This document shows, one piece after another, positions 1-5,129 of a DNA stretch of 7,815 nt. Origin of the DNA: Gemmatimonas sp. UBA2094 (GTDB lineage: Bacteria > Gemmatimonadota > Gemmatimonadetes > Gemmatimonadales > Gemmatimonadaceae). Positions within the stretch are counted from its first letter, which is position 1. The number at the start of each line of letters is the position of its first letter. The position numbers and the translations under genes are program-made. The DNA is taken from positions 5,221 through 13,035 of the forward strand of contig DCZC01000053.1 of NCBI GenBank assembly GCA_002331565.1, written 5' to 3'. The notes below the pieces were generated by a model, which saw only the letters and a list, made by a program, of their open reading frames with translations, had not been told where the DNA came from and ran no database searches.

Positions 1-45
1 GCGATGTACCTCCCGATCTTCGACATGGTGAACACGGTGCGGTAA
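1..45 (+). CDS. PilC/GspF-type inner-membrane platform protein, C-terminal end only
   Basis: Only the last 14 codons are present, read in frame from base 1: A-M-Y-L-P-I-F-D-M-V-N-T-V-R, then TAA at 43-45. A tail of the form 'M-Y-x-P-I-F-x-(M/L)' just before the stop is typical of the type II secretion/type IV pilus F-family (GspF/PilC), the inner-membrane platform on which the pilin fibre is assembled. The hydrophobic stretch before the tail is outside the window, so the call rests on this short motif. The stop is followed by about 115 bp of non-coding DNA and then a convergent gene. Any other membrane protein with a similar tail cannot be excluded. Confidence 0.6.
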   Translation, partial: AMYLPIFDMVNTVR

Positions 46-161
46 GCGGGTACCGCCCATACACCCGACCAGCAGCGTGTAGAGTCAATTTCGCCAACGA
101 GCCTCCGACCGCCCACGCCAAGGCGATCAACGTCTCATGCCCCCGTGAAACGCGTCACGCC

Positions 162-770
162 TCACCCAAGCCCCAAACCGCCAAGCGCCTCGCCCTCGAA
201 CAACTGCGACTGCACCGTCGCCCGCTGCTTCCGTACCGCGTCCCACCGCTGCACGAATTCCGCGTCGAGCAGCGACACGTAGCGAATCACATTGGCCGAT
301 CGCGTGGCCACCTCGAGATCCCCGAACAGCCGCGTCACCAGCGACCGCGACAGGAGCGTGAGCGGAATGCTGGTGTCCGCGATCGCCGTGGGCGTGGCTC
401 GGCAAGACGGGCAATGCAGATGGGCACTCCGTGCGCCGCGCGACCCCGTGAGTTCCAGATGCAGGTCGATCACGCTGCGGCAGCCGTCGCACGTGGGGAA
501 CGCGCTCTCCGGACTGGGATCGCCCGCCAGGTCGAGCGAGAGCTGATTGGCGCGCACGGCTTCCGGGAACTCGTGCCCCGGGGCATACGCGTCGCCGGTA
601 CGATACAGGTCGAGCAGGAGCGCCCGCTCGAAATGCTGGCCGGCCGAGACTCCGGCGGAGGCCAGCCTCCGCTCGCCGCCTGCCGTGAGTTGGTACGTGA
701 CGACGGCGTCGTTGATGCGCGTCAAAACGTAGTACGCATCGCGGCCGGCATACTTCTCCAGAAGTGGCAT
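162..770 (-). CDS. Hypothetical protein with a four-cysteine zinc ribbon
   Basis: I do not recognise this 202-residue protein. What is visible is a pair of CxxC knuckles, Cys94-Cys97 (C-D-G-C) and Cys120-Cys123 (C-P-S-C), 22 residues apart. This is the geometry of a zinc ribbon that binds one zinc ion. The N-terminal 80 residues are mixed alpha/beta without a clear motif. The C-terminal part (about 133-190) is predicted helical, charged and rich in Leu and Arg, and the tail is glycine-rich. There is no signal peptide or membrane segment, so it is probably cytoplasmic. The ATG at 770 is the only plausible start: the frame upstream is closed by a stop about 18 codons away, with no ATG, GTG or TTG between. 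No Shine-Dalgarno is obvious. A role in nucleic-acid or protein binding is only a guess from the ribbon. The same DNA has a longer overlapping frame, which I judge a shadow. Confidence 0.75.
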   Translation of the reverse strand: MPLLEKYAGRDAYYVLTRINDAVVTYQLTAGGERRLASAGVSAGQHFERALLLDLYRTGDAYAPGHEFPEAVRANQLSLDLAGDPSPESAFPTCDGCRSVIDLHLELTGSRGARSAHLHCPSCRATPTAIADTSIPLTLLSRSLVTRLFGDLEVATRSANVIRYVSLLDAEFVQRWDAVRKQRATVQSQLFEGEALGGLGLG

Positions 771-794
771 TGCGGGACAGGTCCGTTCGAGGTG

Positions 795-822
795 ATTGCA
801 ATGGGGGCCAAGGTCCGGTCAA
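795..822 (-). promoter_or_regulatory. Candidate sigma-70-like promoter of the zinc-ribbon gene
   Basis: On the minus strand, TTGACC (817-822, five of six matches to TTGACA) is followed after 16 bp by TGCAAT (795-800, four of six matches to TATAAT). Transcription would start near 788, leaving a leader of roughly 18 nt before the ATG at 770. The position fits the gene and supports that start. The spacing is 1 bp short of optimal, and one such match in a spacer of this size could be chance. Confidence 0.4.
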
Positions 823-923
823 AGCCGACGTCGCCGCCAGGGGCGACGCGCCGGCCAGCACGGCATCCAAAGTATGGCAGCGACCGTCATTGCCCGCGAG
901 GAAGGGCTCGCTGGCTCGTAGGG

Positions 924-948
924 GGTGGACACGCTCGTGTGTTCCACC
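924..948. repeat. Imperfect inverted repeat upstream of the exported-protein gene
   Basis: GGTGGA (924-929) and TCCACC (943-948) are perfect inverse complements, and CAC/GTG pair again inside them, giving a hairpin with a GCTC loop and a small bulge. It lies about 46 bp before the ATG at 995 in the 224-bp divergent spacer. It has no T-run on the plus side, so it is unlikely to be a terminator. It could be an operator or a leader hairpin. The rest of the spacer (771-994) holds the promoter on the other strand and nothing else that I can support. Confidence 0.3.
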
Positions 949-994
949 TTCACCGTGCCGCTAACTTGGCTGCACACCCTACCGAGGACTCTGC

Positions 995-1594
995 ATGCGC
1001 ACCCACTCCCGCCGAGTGTGGTTCACCGCGATCGCTTTCCTGCTCACCGTGCCCGCGGGGCTCTCGGCCCAGCGCCGGCCCGGCGTGGGCATGGGCTTCT
1101 ACACCTACACGGGGCTGCTCTCCGGTGAGGTCGAAGGTGGCAGCGTCGTAGCATCCACCTCGCTCATCGAAGCGCCGTGGGTCGCCCTCTCGGCCGTGGG
1201 TACCGTCCCGCTGCTCCGGAAGCCCAAGAAGGCGTGGATTGCCGCCGCGCGCGTCACGCCGCTCAACCTCGGCAACCGCGGGTCGTGCTACGTGACGGCA
1301 GAAACGACCGGCTGCCAGGACAACCGCTTCGAGGAACGCGCGGCCATCATGACCGGCGGTGCGTTCGATATCCGCTCCACGCTGGTACGCGTGATGGTGG
1401 GGCCGGCGTATGTGGGGATGGAGAACCGGGGGGCACGCCTCGGTGCCGTGGTGCGACTCGATTACTCGTCGCCCCGGCAGCGCGGCTCGTCACCAGCGCT
1501 GTTCTTCTCTCGCACGTTCCTCGGCAGTGAGCGCGGCGAATCGGCTGCGCTCACCACCCTCGGCCTGAGCATGCGCTGGGTGCGCAAGAAGTAA
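995..1594 (+). CDS. Exported protein of unknown function, probably beta-rich
   Basis: The 199-residue product begins with a standard Sec signal peptide: Arg at positions 2, 6 and 7, a hydrophobic core at about 9-20, and a likely cleavage site after Leu-Ser-Ala (residue 25), leaving Gln26 as the mature N-terminus. The mature part has many short alternating hydrophobic strands rich in Gly, Val and Tyr, such as VGMGFYTYTGLLSG and VMVGPAYVGM. These resemble an outer-membrane barrel or a periplasmic beta protein. Cys98 and Cys107 are the only cysteines in the mature part and could form a disulphide. The start is well supported by GAGGA at 984-988, six bases before the ATG. The gene stands alone, diverging from the zinc-ribbon gene and converging on the acetyltransferase gene with only 9 bp between the stops. 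No specific family is recognised. Confidence 0.8.
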   Translation: MRTHSRRVWFTAIAFLLTVPAGLSAQRRPGVGMGFYTYTGLLSGEVEGGSVVASTSLIEAPWVALSAVGTVPLLRKPKKAWIAAARVTPLNLGNRGSCYVTAETTGCQDNRFEERAAIMTGGAFDIRSTLVRVMVGPAYVGMENRGARLGAVVRLDYSSPRQRGSSPALFFSRTFLGSERGESAALTTLGLSMRWVRKK

Positions 1595-1603
1595 CGCCGA
1601 GCC

Positions 1604-2164
1604 CTACAGTTCGCGCAGCACCCTCGCCGGCTGCCCCACCGCCACCACCATGCCGGGGATGTCGCGCGTCACCACGCTCCCGGCACCGATCGTGGTGCCG
1701 TCGCCGATGGTAACGCCGCCGAGGATGATGGACCCGGCGCCGATCCACACCCGGTTGCCGATGTGCACGGGCGCTACCTGCGTACGATACGGTGGCCCGG
1801 CCGCGCGCCCCTCGGCGGGGTGCCGCTCGTCCGGGTGCAACGGATGGGTGGCCGTGATGATCTGCACCCCCGGTCCCACCAGGACATCGTCGCCGATGGT
1901 GATGGGAGCCGTGTCGTGGAACTGGCAGTTCCGGTTCACGAAGGTGCGCGCGCCAACGCGCAGATTCACCCCGAACTCGCAGGTGAACGGCGTCTCGATC
2001 CACCCACCCCCACCCACGTCGGCCAGCAGCGCCCCGAGCAGGGCCTGCCGTTCGTCATGGGTGAGCTGCGGGTCGCTGTTGGCGCGGGCGAGCTGCTGGC
2101 GGCACCGTTCCGCCGCCTGCAGCAGCGCGGCGGACCGGCCGTCGAATTCGATGGGTTCGTGCAT
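1604..2164 (-). CDS. Sugar O-acetyltransferase, maltose/galactoside acetyltransferase (Maa/LacA/NodL) type
   Basis: This enzyme class moves an acetyl group from acetyl-CoA to a sugar hydroxyl and works as a cytoplasmic trimer. The 186-residue product has a short helical Maa-like N-terminus (about 10-50), lacking the first residues of E. coli Maa, followed by a left-handed beta-helix built from hexapeptide repeats (about 60-180). Visible family landmarks are F-V-N-R-N-C (75-80), T-A-T-H-P (104-108) with the likely catalytic His107, N-R-V-W-I-G (137-142), G-V-T-I-G-D (150-155), and the closing P-A-R-V (179-182). T-A-T-H-P matches Maa more closely than LacA, which has T-G-H-P. The actual sugar acceptor is unknown. 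It is the last gene of the minus-strand cluster. A GGCGAG sequence about 9 nt before the ATG may serve as the ribosome site. A very G-rich stretch at 2000-2018 encodes four consecutive glycines. Confidence 0.9.
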   Translation of the reverse strand: MHEPIEFDGRSAALLQAAERCRQQLARANSDPQLTHDERQALLGALLADVGGGGWIETPFTCEFGVNLRVGARTFVNRNCQFHDTAPITIGDDVLVGPGVQIITATHPLHPDERHPAEGRAAGPPYRTQVAPVHIGNRVWIGAGSIILGGVTIGDGTTIGAGSVVTRDIPGMVVAVGQPARVLREL

Positions 2165-2202
2165 GCAAGAAAACTCGCCGACGGCGCGGCCATGGCAACC
2201 GC

Positions 2203-2460
2203 TTACCAGAACCAGAGCAGTTCTCCTGCATTCGGCCCCGGCGGGGCGGGATGCTGCGGCGGCGGTTCGGTAGCAGGCGGATTCACAGCGAGCGATTCGG
2301 GGGGCTCGGTTGGCGCGCGAAGCGAGGGCGCTTGGGGAGTGTCGCCATCGGGCAAGTCACTGGACTCGGATTCGATATGGGAGGTCATGCGGGCGAACAT
2401 CGCGCACGCCGTCATCACCCTGTTAGCTCGATCGCCCGCGTCCGGTGCCCGTGCTTTCAC
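2203..2460 (-). CDS. Doubtful small Pro-rich ORF in the gap between the CIA30 and acetyltransferase genes
   Basis: This frame would fill the otherwise empty 296-bp stretch between the CIA30 gene and the acetyltransferase gene. It could start at the GTG directly abutting the CIA30 stop (TGA-GTG), or at one of three later in-frame ATGs. The C-terminal half is low-complexity and Pro/Glu-rich, ending in G-E-L-L-W-F-W. There is no domain, signal peptide or cysteine motif. In favour: co-directional position, no gap to the gene before it, and 38 bp to the gene after it. Against: about 70 percent GC at third positions by my hand count, clearly lower than in neighbouring genes, no good Shine-Dalgarno, and no family I recognise. 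It may simply be a non-coding spacer, in which I see no other structure. Confidence 0.3.
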   Translation of the reverse strand: MKARAPDAGDRANRVMTACAMFARMTSHIESESSDLPDGDTPQAPSLRAPTEPPESLAVNPPATEPPPQHPAPPGPNAGELLWFW

Positions 2461-2952
2461 TCAGGGCACGAGCTCGAGCCGGCTGATCGCCACGTCGGCA
2501 TCGAACGCCGTCTTGGCCGCCACGAGGCCGATCCGCTGCAGCTCTCGTACGTCGAGCGGAGCGGAGAGGGATACGGCCGTGAAGGCCGACCAGGGCAGGA
2601 AGACATCGGCCCACGCCTCGCTAACGGGCAACGGCGCCCCGTAGTACTGCCACGGTGCTCGCGTGTCGGCCGTACGCAGATGCACGAAGTACGTGCCCGG
2701 CGCTCCGCACACCCGCAGTTGCAGGCCGCCGAACGCCAACGCATCGAGATCCCCGAGCGGTCGGGCCATCTGCACGAATCCGCCGTTGTTCTCGAGCGAC
2801 ACACGCCCCGTGAGCCGGAGCGCGGGCTGGCCCTGCACCTCGGCGAACGCCGCGTGGGCCTCGCTCACGCCGCCCATCACCCGATCGCTGAACGCACGCC
2901 ACCGCTGCGCCACGTCGGCGGCGCTGCGGAAGTCGTCGAGCAGCATGATCAT
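2461..2952 (-). CDS. CIA30-family protein (complex I intermediate-associated protein 30 domain)
   Basis: The 163-residue product is a single CIA30 domain, a galactose-binding-like beta sandwich. Landmarks are D-D-F (6-8), D-R-V-M-G-G-V-S (23-30), G-R-V-S-L-E-N-N-G-G-F (49-59), the W-Q-Y-Y segment (101-104), L-P-W-S-A-F (119-124), and a final strand ending S-R-L-E-L (157-161). The eukaryotic member NDUFAF1 helps assemble mitochondrial complex I. Bacterial homologues are widespread but have no settled function, so a complex I role should not be assumed; no nuo gene is in the window. There is no signal peptide, suggesting a cytoplasmic protein. The first ATG (2952) overlaps the stop of the preceding nitroreductase gene as ATGA, which implies translational coupling. 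A second ATG at 2946 is the alternative start. Confidence 0.88.
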   Translation of the reverse strand: MIMLLDDFRSAADVAQRWRAFSDRVMGGVSEAHAAFAEVQGQPALRLTGRVSLENNGGFVQMARPLGDLDALAFGGLQLRVCGAPGTYFVHLRTADTRAPWQYYGAPLPVSEAWADVFLPWSAFTAVSLSAPLDVRELQRIGLVAAKTAFDADVAISRLELVP

Positions 2953-3608
2953 CGGAACACCGCGATCTCGCCCAGCGATTTGCGGGTGAGCGCCGGGACG
3001 CGCGCGTCAGGCGCCGGGTAGCCCACGGGCATCACCAGAAAGGCCTTCTCGTTCGATGGCCGCTCGAGCAGGTCGGCGAGGAACGCCATGGGGCTCGGGG
3101 TGTGCGTGAGCGTCACCAGACCCATCGTATGCAGGGCCGTGATGAACAGGCCGGCCGCGATGCCGCAGCTCTCCTGCGTGTAGTAGAAGGTGCGCTTGCT
3201 CCCGTCGGTGTCGAACCCGTGGCTCTGGCGGAACAGCACCACCACCCACGGGGCATCGGTGAGATGCGTCTTCACCGCGTCCGTACCCAACGGCTCGAGC
3301 GCTGCGCGCCATTCGGGGGTGATGCGCTCGGCGTAGAACCGACGCTCTTCCTCTTCGGCGGCCTCGCGCATGCGCTGCTTGAGCGCTGGATCGCTCACCG
3401 CCACGAAGGTCCACGGCTGCTGGTGCGCACCGCTGGGGGCTGTGCCCCCGGCGCGGATCGCCTGCTCGATCCACTCCCGTGGCACCGGCTCCGTAGAGAA
3501 ATGGCGCGTGGTGCGACGGGTGTCGACGTGTTGTGAGAACTCGTGCGCCCGACGCGCCGATTCTTCGGCGCTGAGCCGGTGGTGCTGCAGGGGGACGAAG
3601 GTGGCCAT
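2949..3608 (-). CDS. FMN-dependent nitroreductase-fold protein, iodotyrosine deiodinase (IYD)-like
   Basis: This is a 219-residue nitroreductase-superfamily enzyme, expected to be a cytoplasmic FMN homodimer. The N-terminal R-R-T-T-R (31-35) and P-S-G-A-H (58-62) stretches correspond to the FMN-phosphate and flavin contacts of the family. The middle and C-terminal parts follow iodotyrosine deiodinase closely: A-P-S-G-A-H-x2-P-W (57-66), E-E-E-E (85-88), Y-Y-x3-S-x-G-I-A-x-G-L (142-153), T-H-T-P (168-171), R-P-x-N-E-K (183-188), P-V-G-Y-P (194-198), and V-P-x-L-x-R-K (204-210). The three residues that bind the substrate zwitterion in human IYD (Glu157, Tyr161, Lys182) align with Glu88, Tyr92 and Lys113 at identical spacing. 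It lacks the membrane anchor of the animal enzymes, as other bacterial IYDs do. The likely reaction is reductive dehalogenation of a halotyrosine or reduction of a related compound. The gene is co-directional with the FAD oxidoreductase upstream and overlaps the CIA30 gene downstream. Confidence 0.88.
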   Translation of the reverse strand: MATFVPLQHHRLSAEESARRAHEFSQHVDTRRTTRHFSTEPVPREWIEQAIRAGGTAPSGAHQQPWTFVAVSDPALKQRMREAAEEEERRFYAERITPEWRAALEPLGTDAVKTHLTDAPWVVVLFRQSHGFDTDGSKRTFYYTQESCGIAAGLFITALHTMGLVTLTHTPSPMAFLADLLERPSNEKAFLVMPVGYPAPDARVPALTRKSLGEIAVFR

Positions 3609-3645
3609 GCCCGATGATACCGCCCATCCGCCCTCGCCGCCCGTG

Positions 3646-3732
3646 TCAGCCGTCAGCGGATACGACCTTGAAGGCGCGGTGCGGCAGCAGCGCTTCGGTC
3701 GGTTCGAGGTGCGTGCGGACGTACTCGCTCAT
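3646..3732 (-). CDS. Candidate 28-residue microprotein between two flavoenzyme genes
   Basis: This small frame starts at an ATG (3732) that overlaps the stop codon of the FAD oxidoreductase as ATGA, and ends at TGA (3646-3648), 37 bp before the nitroreductase start. GGTGAG a few bases before the ATG is an acceptable ribosome site. By hand count, about 24 of 28 sense codons end in G or C, as in the real genes here. The peptide is soluble and mildly charged: it begins M-S-E-Y-V-R-T-H-L-E and ends K-V-V-S-A-D-G. I recognise no family. It may be a true microprotein, a coupling peptide that carries ribosomes to the next gene, or chance. Confidence 0.4.
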   Translation of the reverse strand: MSEYVRTHLEPTEALLPHRAFKVVSADG

Positions 3733-4979
3733 GATCTCACCGTTGTGCCTGCACGTGTCATCCCCGCCGCCGAGCCCGCCGCGCGCCCCGTGACCCACGC
3801 CCAGAGAAAGTTGTAGCCGCCAATCGGTCCGAACGCGTCCAGCACTTCGCCACACAGAAAGAGTCCGGGGGCGCGGCGGCTCTCCATGGTGCGCGGGTCG
3901 ACTTCGGAGAGGGCCACCCCGCCACCGGTCACCTCGGCCTTTTTGTATCCCTCGTCGCCGTTCCACGGCAACGCGCCGCGCACCAGCACTTCCACCAGTC
4001 GCCGGCGCTCGTCGCGCGTGAGCTCCGACAGTTTGCGCGTCGGCTCCACCCGTGCCTGCGCCATCAGGACGTCCGCCAGCCGATCGGGCAACTCGTGACG
4101 CACCACCGACGACACCTGGCGCGTGCCGCCACTCTGCAACAGCGCGTTCCACGCCGGCTCGTCGTGTCCGGTCCACTGCACCTGAATGTCGGCGGCACCG
4201 GTGGCGTCCTCTTCCGCGCGGGCCCGCACCGTCACGTGCGACACGTTGAGCACCGATGGCCCGCTGTAGCCGTGGTGCGTGAACAGAAACCCGCCGCTCG
4301 CCGTGGCCTGACGCGCGGGCGACGTGGCCGTGAGCGACACCCGCAGCGAGATGCCGGAGAGTTCGCTGAAGGTACCCGGTGCGGCGGTGACGGGCGTGAG
4401 CGCCGCATACGTGGGGTGCATGGTGTGCCCCATCGAGCGCAGCATCGACAGCCCTGCGCCGTCGCTGCCGGTGTTGGGGACCGACAGGCCACCGGTCGCG
4501 ACGATCACGGCATCGGCCCGCAGCGACTCGGCGCCGCCCACGCCGATCACCCATTCGGCACCATCCGGCTCCAGTGACGTGACGAGTGTGTCCATGCGCA
4601 CCTCCACGCCCGACCGCCGAGCGAGCGCGAGCAGGCCGTCCCGCACGTCACGGGCCTTGTGCGAGGCGGGGAAGAGCTTCGCCGACTCCACTTCCTCCTC
4701 GAGGCGAATACCGACCTCGTCTTCGAAGAAGCGGATTTGATCGGGCAGCGGCCAGCTGCGCACGATTTTCCGCAGCGTGTTGGGCGAGGAGTCGGTCACG
4801 AACCGCCGTTCGTCGAGCTTGGACGGCAACACGTTGCAGCGACCGCCGCCGCTGATGAGAATCTTGCGGCCGCCGTCTCTCGTGCGCTCCAGCAGCAGCG
4901 TATGCGCACCGGCGCGCGCTGCGAAGATTGCCGCCATGGTGCCTGCCGCACCGGCCCCGATGATCACTACGCGTCGCAT
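3729..4979 (-). CDS. HI0933/YhiN-family FAD-dependent oxidoreductase
   Basis: The 416-residue product is a flavoprotein of the HI0933 family. The N-terminus is a Rossmann FAD site, G-A-G-A-A-G (8-13), with the ribose-binding acid Glu31 at the end of the second strand. It is followed by the family signature S-G-G-G-R-C-N (43-49). A second dinucleotide element, V-A-T-G-G (160-164), precedes the inserted beta domain with G-G-F-L-F-T-H-H-G-Y-S-G-P (229-241). The FAD-closing C-terminus has V-T-G-G-G-V (350-355) and G-E-V-L-D-A-F-G-P-I-G-G-Y-N (377-390). Length is normal for the family. Members are often labelled 'aminoacetone oxidase family' or BaiN-like, but substrates are mostly unknown, so no specific reaction is assigned. 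It opens the minus-strand cluster. No strong Shine-Dalgarno precedes the ATG at 4979; that start places the Rossmann motif at the normal distance. The gene before it is divergent, 146 bp away. Confidence 0.92.
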   Translation of the reverse strand: MRRVVIIGAGAAGTMAAIFAARAGAHTLLLERTRDGGRKILISGGGRCNVLPSKLDERRFVTDSSPNTLRKIVRSWPLPDQIRFFEDEVGIRLEEEVESAKLFPASHKARDVRDGLLALARRSGVEVRMDTLVTSLEPDGAEWVIGVGGAESLRADAVIVATGGLSVPNTGSDGAGLSMLRSMGHTMHPTYAALTPVTAAPGTFSELSGISLRVSLTATSPARQATASGGFLFTHHGYSGPSVLNVSHVTVRARAEEDATGAADIQVQWTGHDEPAWNALLQSGGTRQVSSVVRHELPDRLADVLMAQARVEPTRKLSELTRDERRRLVEVLVRGALPWNGDEGYKKAEVTGGGVALSEVDPRTMESRRAPGLFLCGEVLDAFGPIGGYNFLWAWVTGRAAGSAAGMTRAGTTVRS

Positions 4980-5064
4980 GCCACGAACCGGTCAGTGGAA
5001 AATCCACACCGCTGCGGAATACAGCGACGAAGAATCTCCGTGCAGTATGCCCCACGCGTCGCCT

Positions 5065-5129
5065 GGAGGGAATGTGTGCGCGGGCGGCGTGTGAGAAAGT
5101 GTCCGCAGGGTGCTACGTTTCCATCATGA
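5065..5129 (+). promoter_or_regulatory. Leader region with strong ribosome site and 17-codon ORF overlapping the MFS start
   Basis: GGAGGG at 5065-5070 is the best Shine-Dalgarno in this spacer. It is ideally placed (5 nt) for a GTG at 5076, which opens a 17-codon frame: M-R-G-R-R-V-R-K-C-P-Q-G-A-T-F-P-S. That frame ends at TGA 5127-5129, overlapping the MFS ATG (5126-5128) as ATGA. The MFS ATG has no good site of its own, as the nearest AGGG is 15 nt away. The leader peptide is basic and uses codons uncommon here (AGA, TTT, CCA, TCA), so any role would be in coupling or control rather than as a protein. An ATG at 5072 would extend the MFS frame by 18 residues but lies only 1 nt from GGAGGG. 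Confidence 0.35.

Noticed and set aside
144..159. A possible terminator hairpin (CGTGA/TCACG) between the two convergent genes at the left edge
   Set aside because: Only five base pairs, with no T-run on either strand. No other convincing intrinsic terminator was found in this or the other gaps.
771..812. An N-terminal extension of the zinc-ribbon protein with extra Cys and His residues (H-C-N-H-L-E-R-T-C-P)
   Set aside because: The frame is open for about 17 codons upstream but contains no ATG, GTG or TTG, and the candidate -10 box lies inside it. The motif is probably chance.
127..870. A 247-codon minus-strand frame covering the zinc-ribbon gene
   Set aside because: Longer than the gene I chose but composed of Arg/Ala/Gly/Pro runs without motifs. 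The shorter frame has two CxxC pairs, balanced composition, and a promoter at the right place.
1551..2003. A 150-codon minus-strand frame overlapping the acetyltransferase gene
   Set aside because: Arg/His-rich shadow; the acetyltransferase frame carries all the hexapeptide-repeat and catalytic motifs.
3007..3627. A 206-codon minus-strand frame overlapping the nitroreductase gene
   Set aside because: Out-of-frame shadow of the nitroreductase, with no recognisable motif and an Arg/His/Pro/Ala-rich composition.
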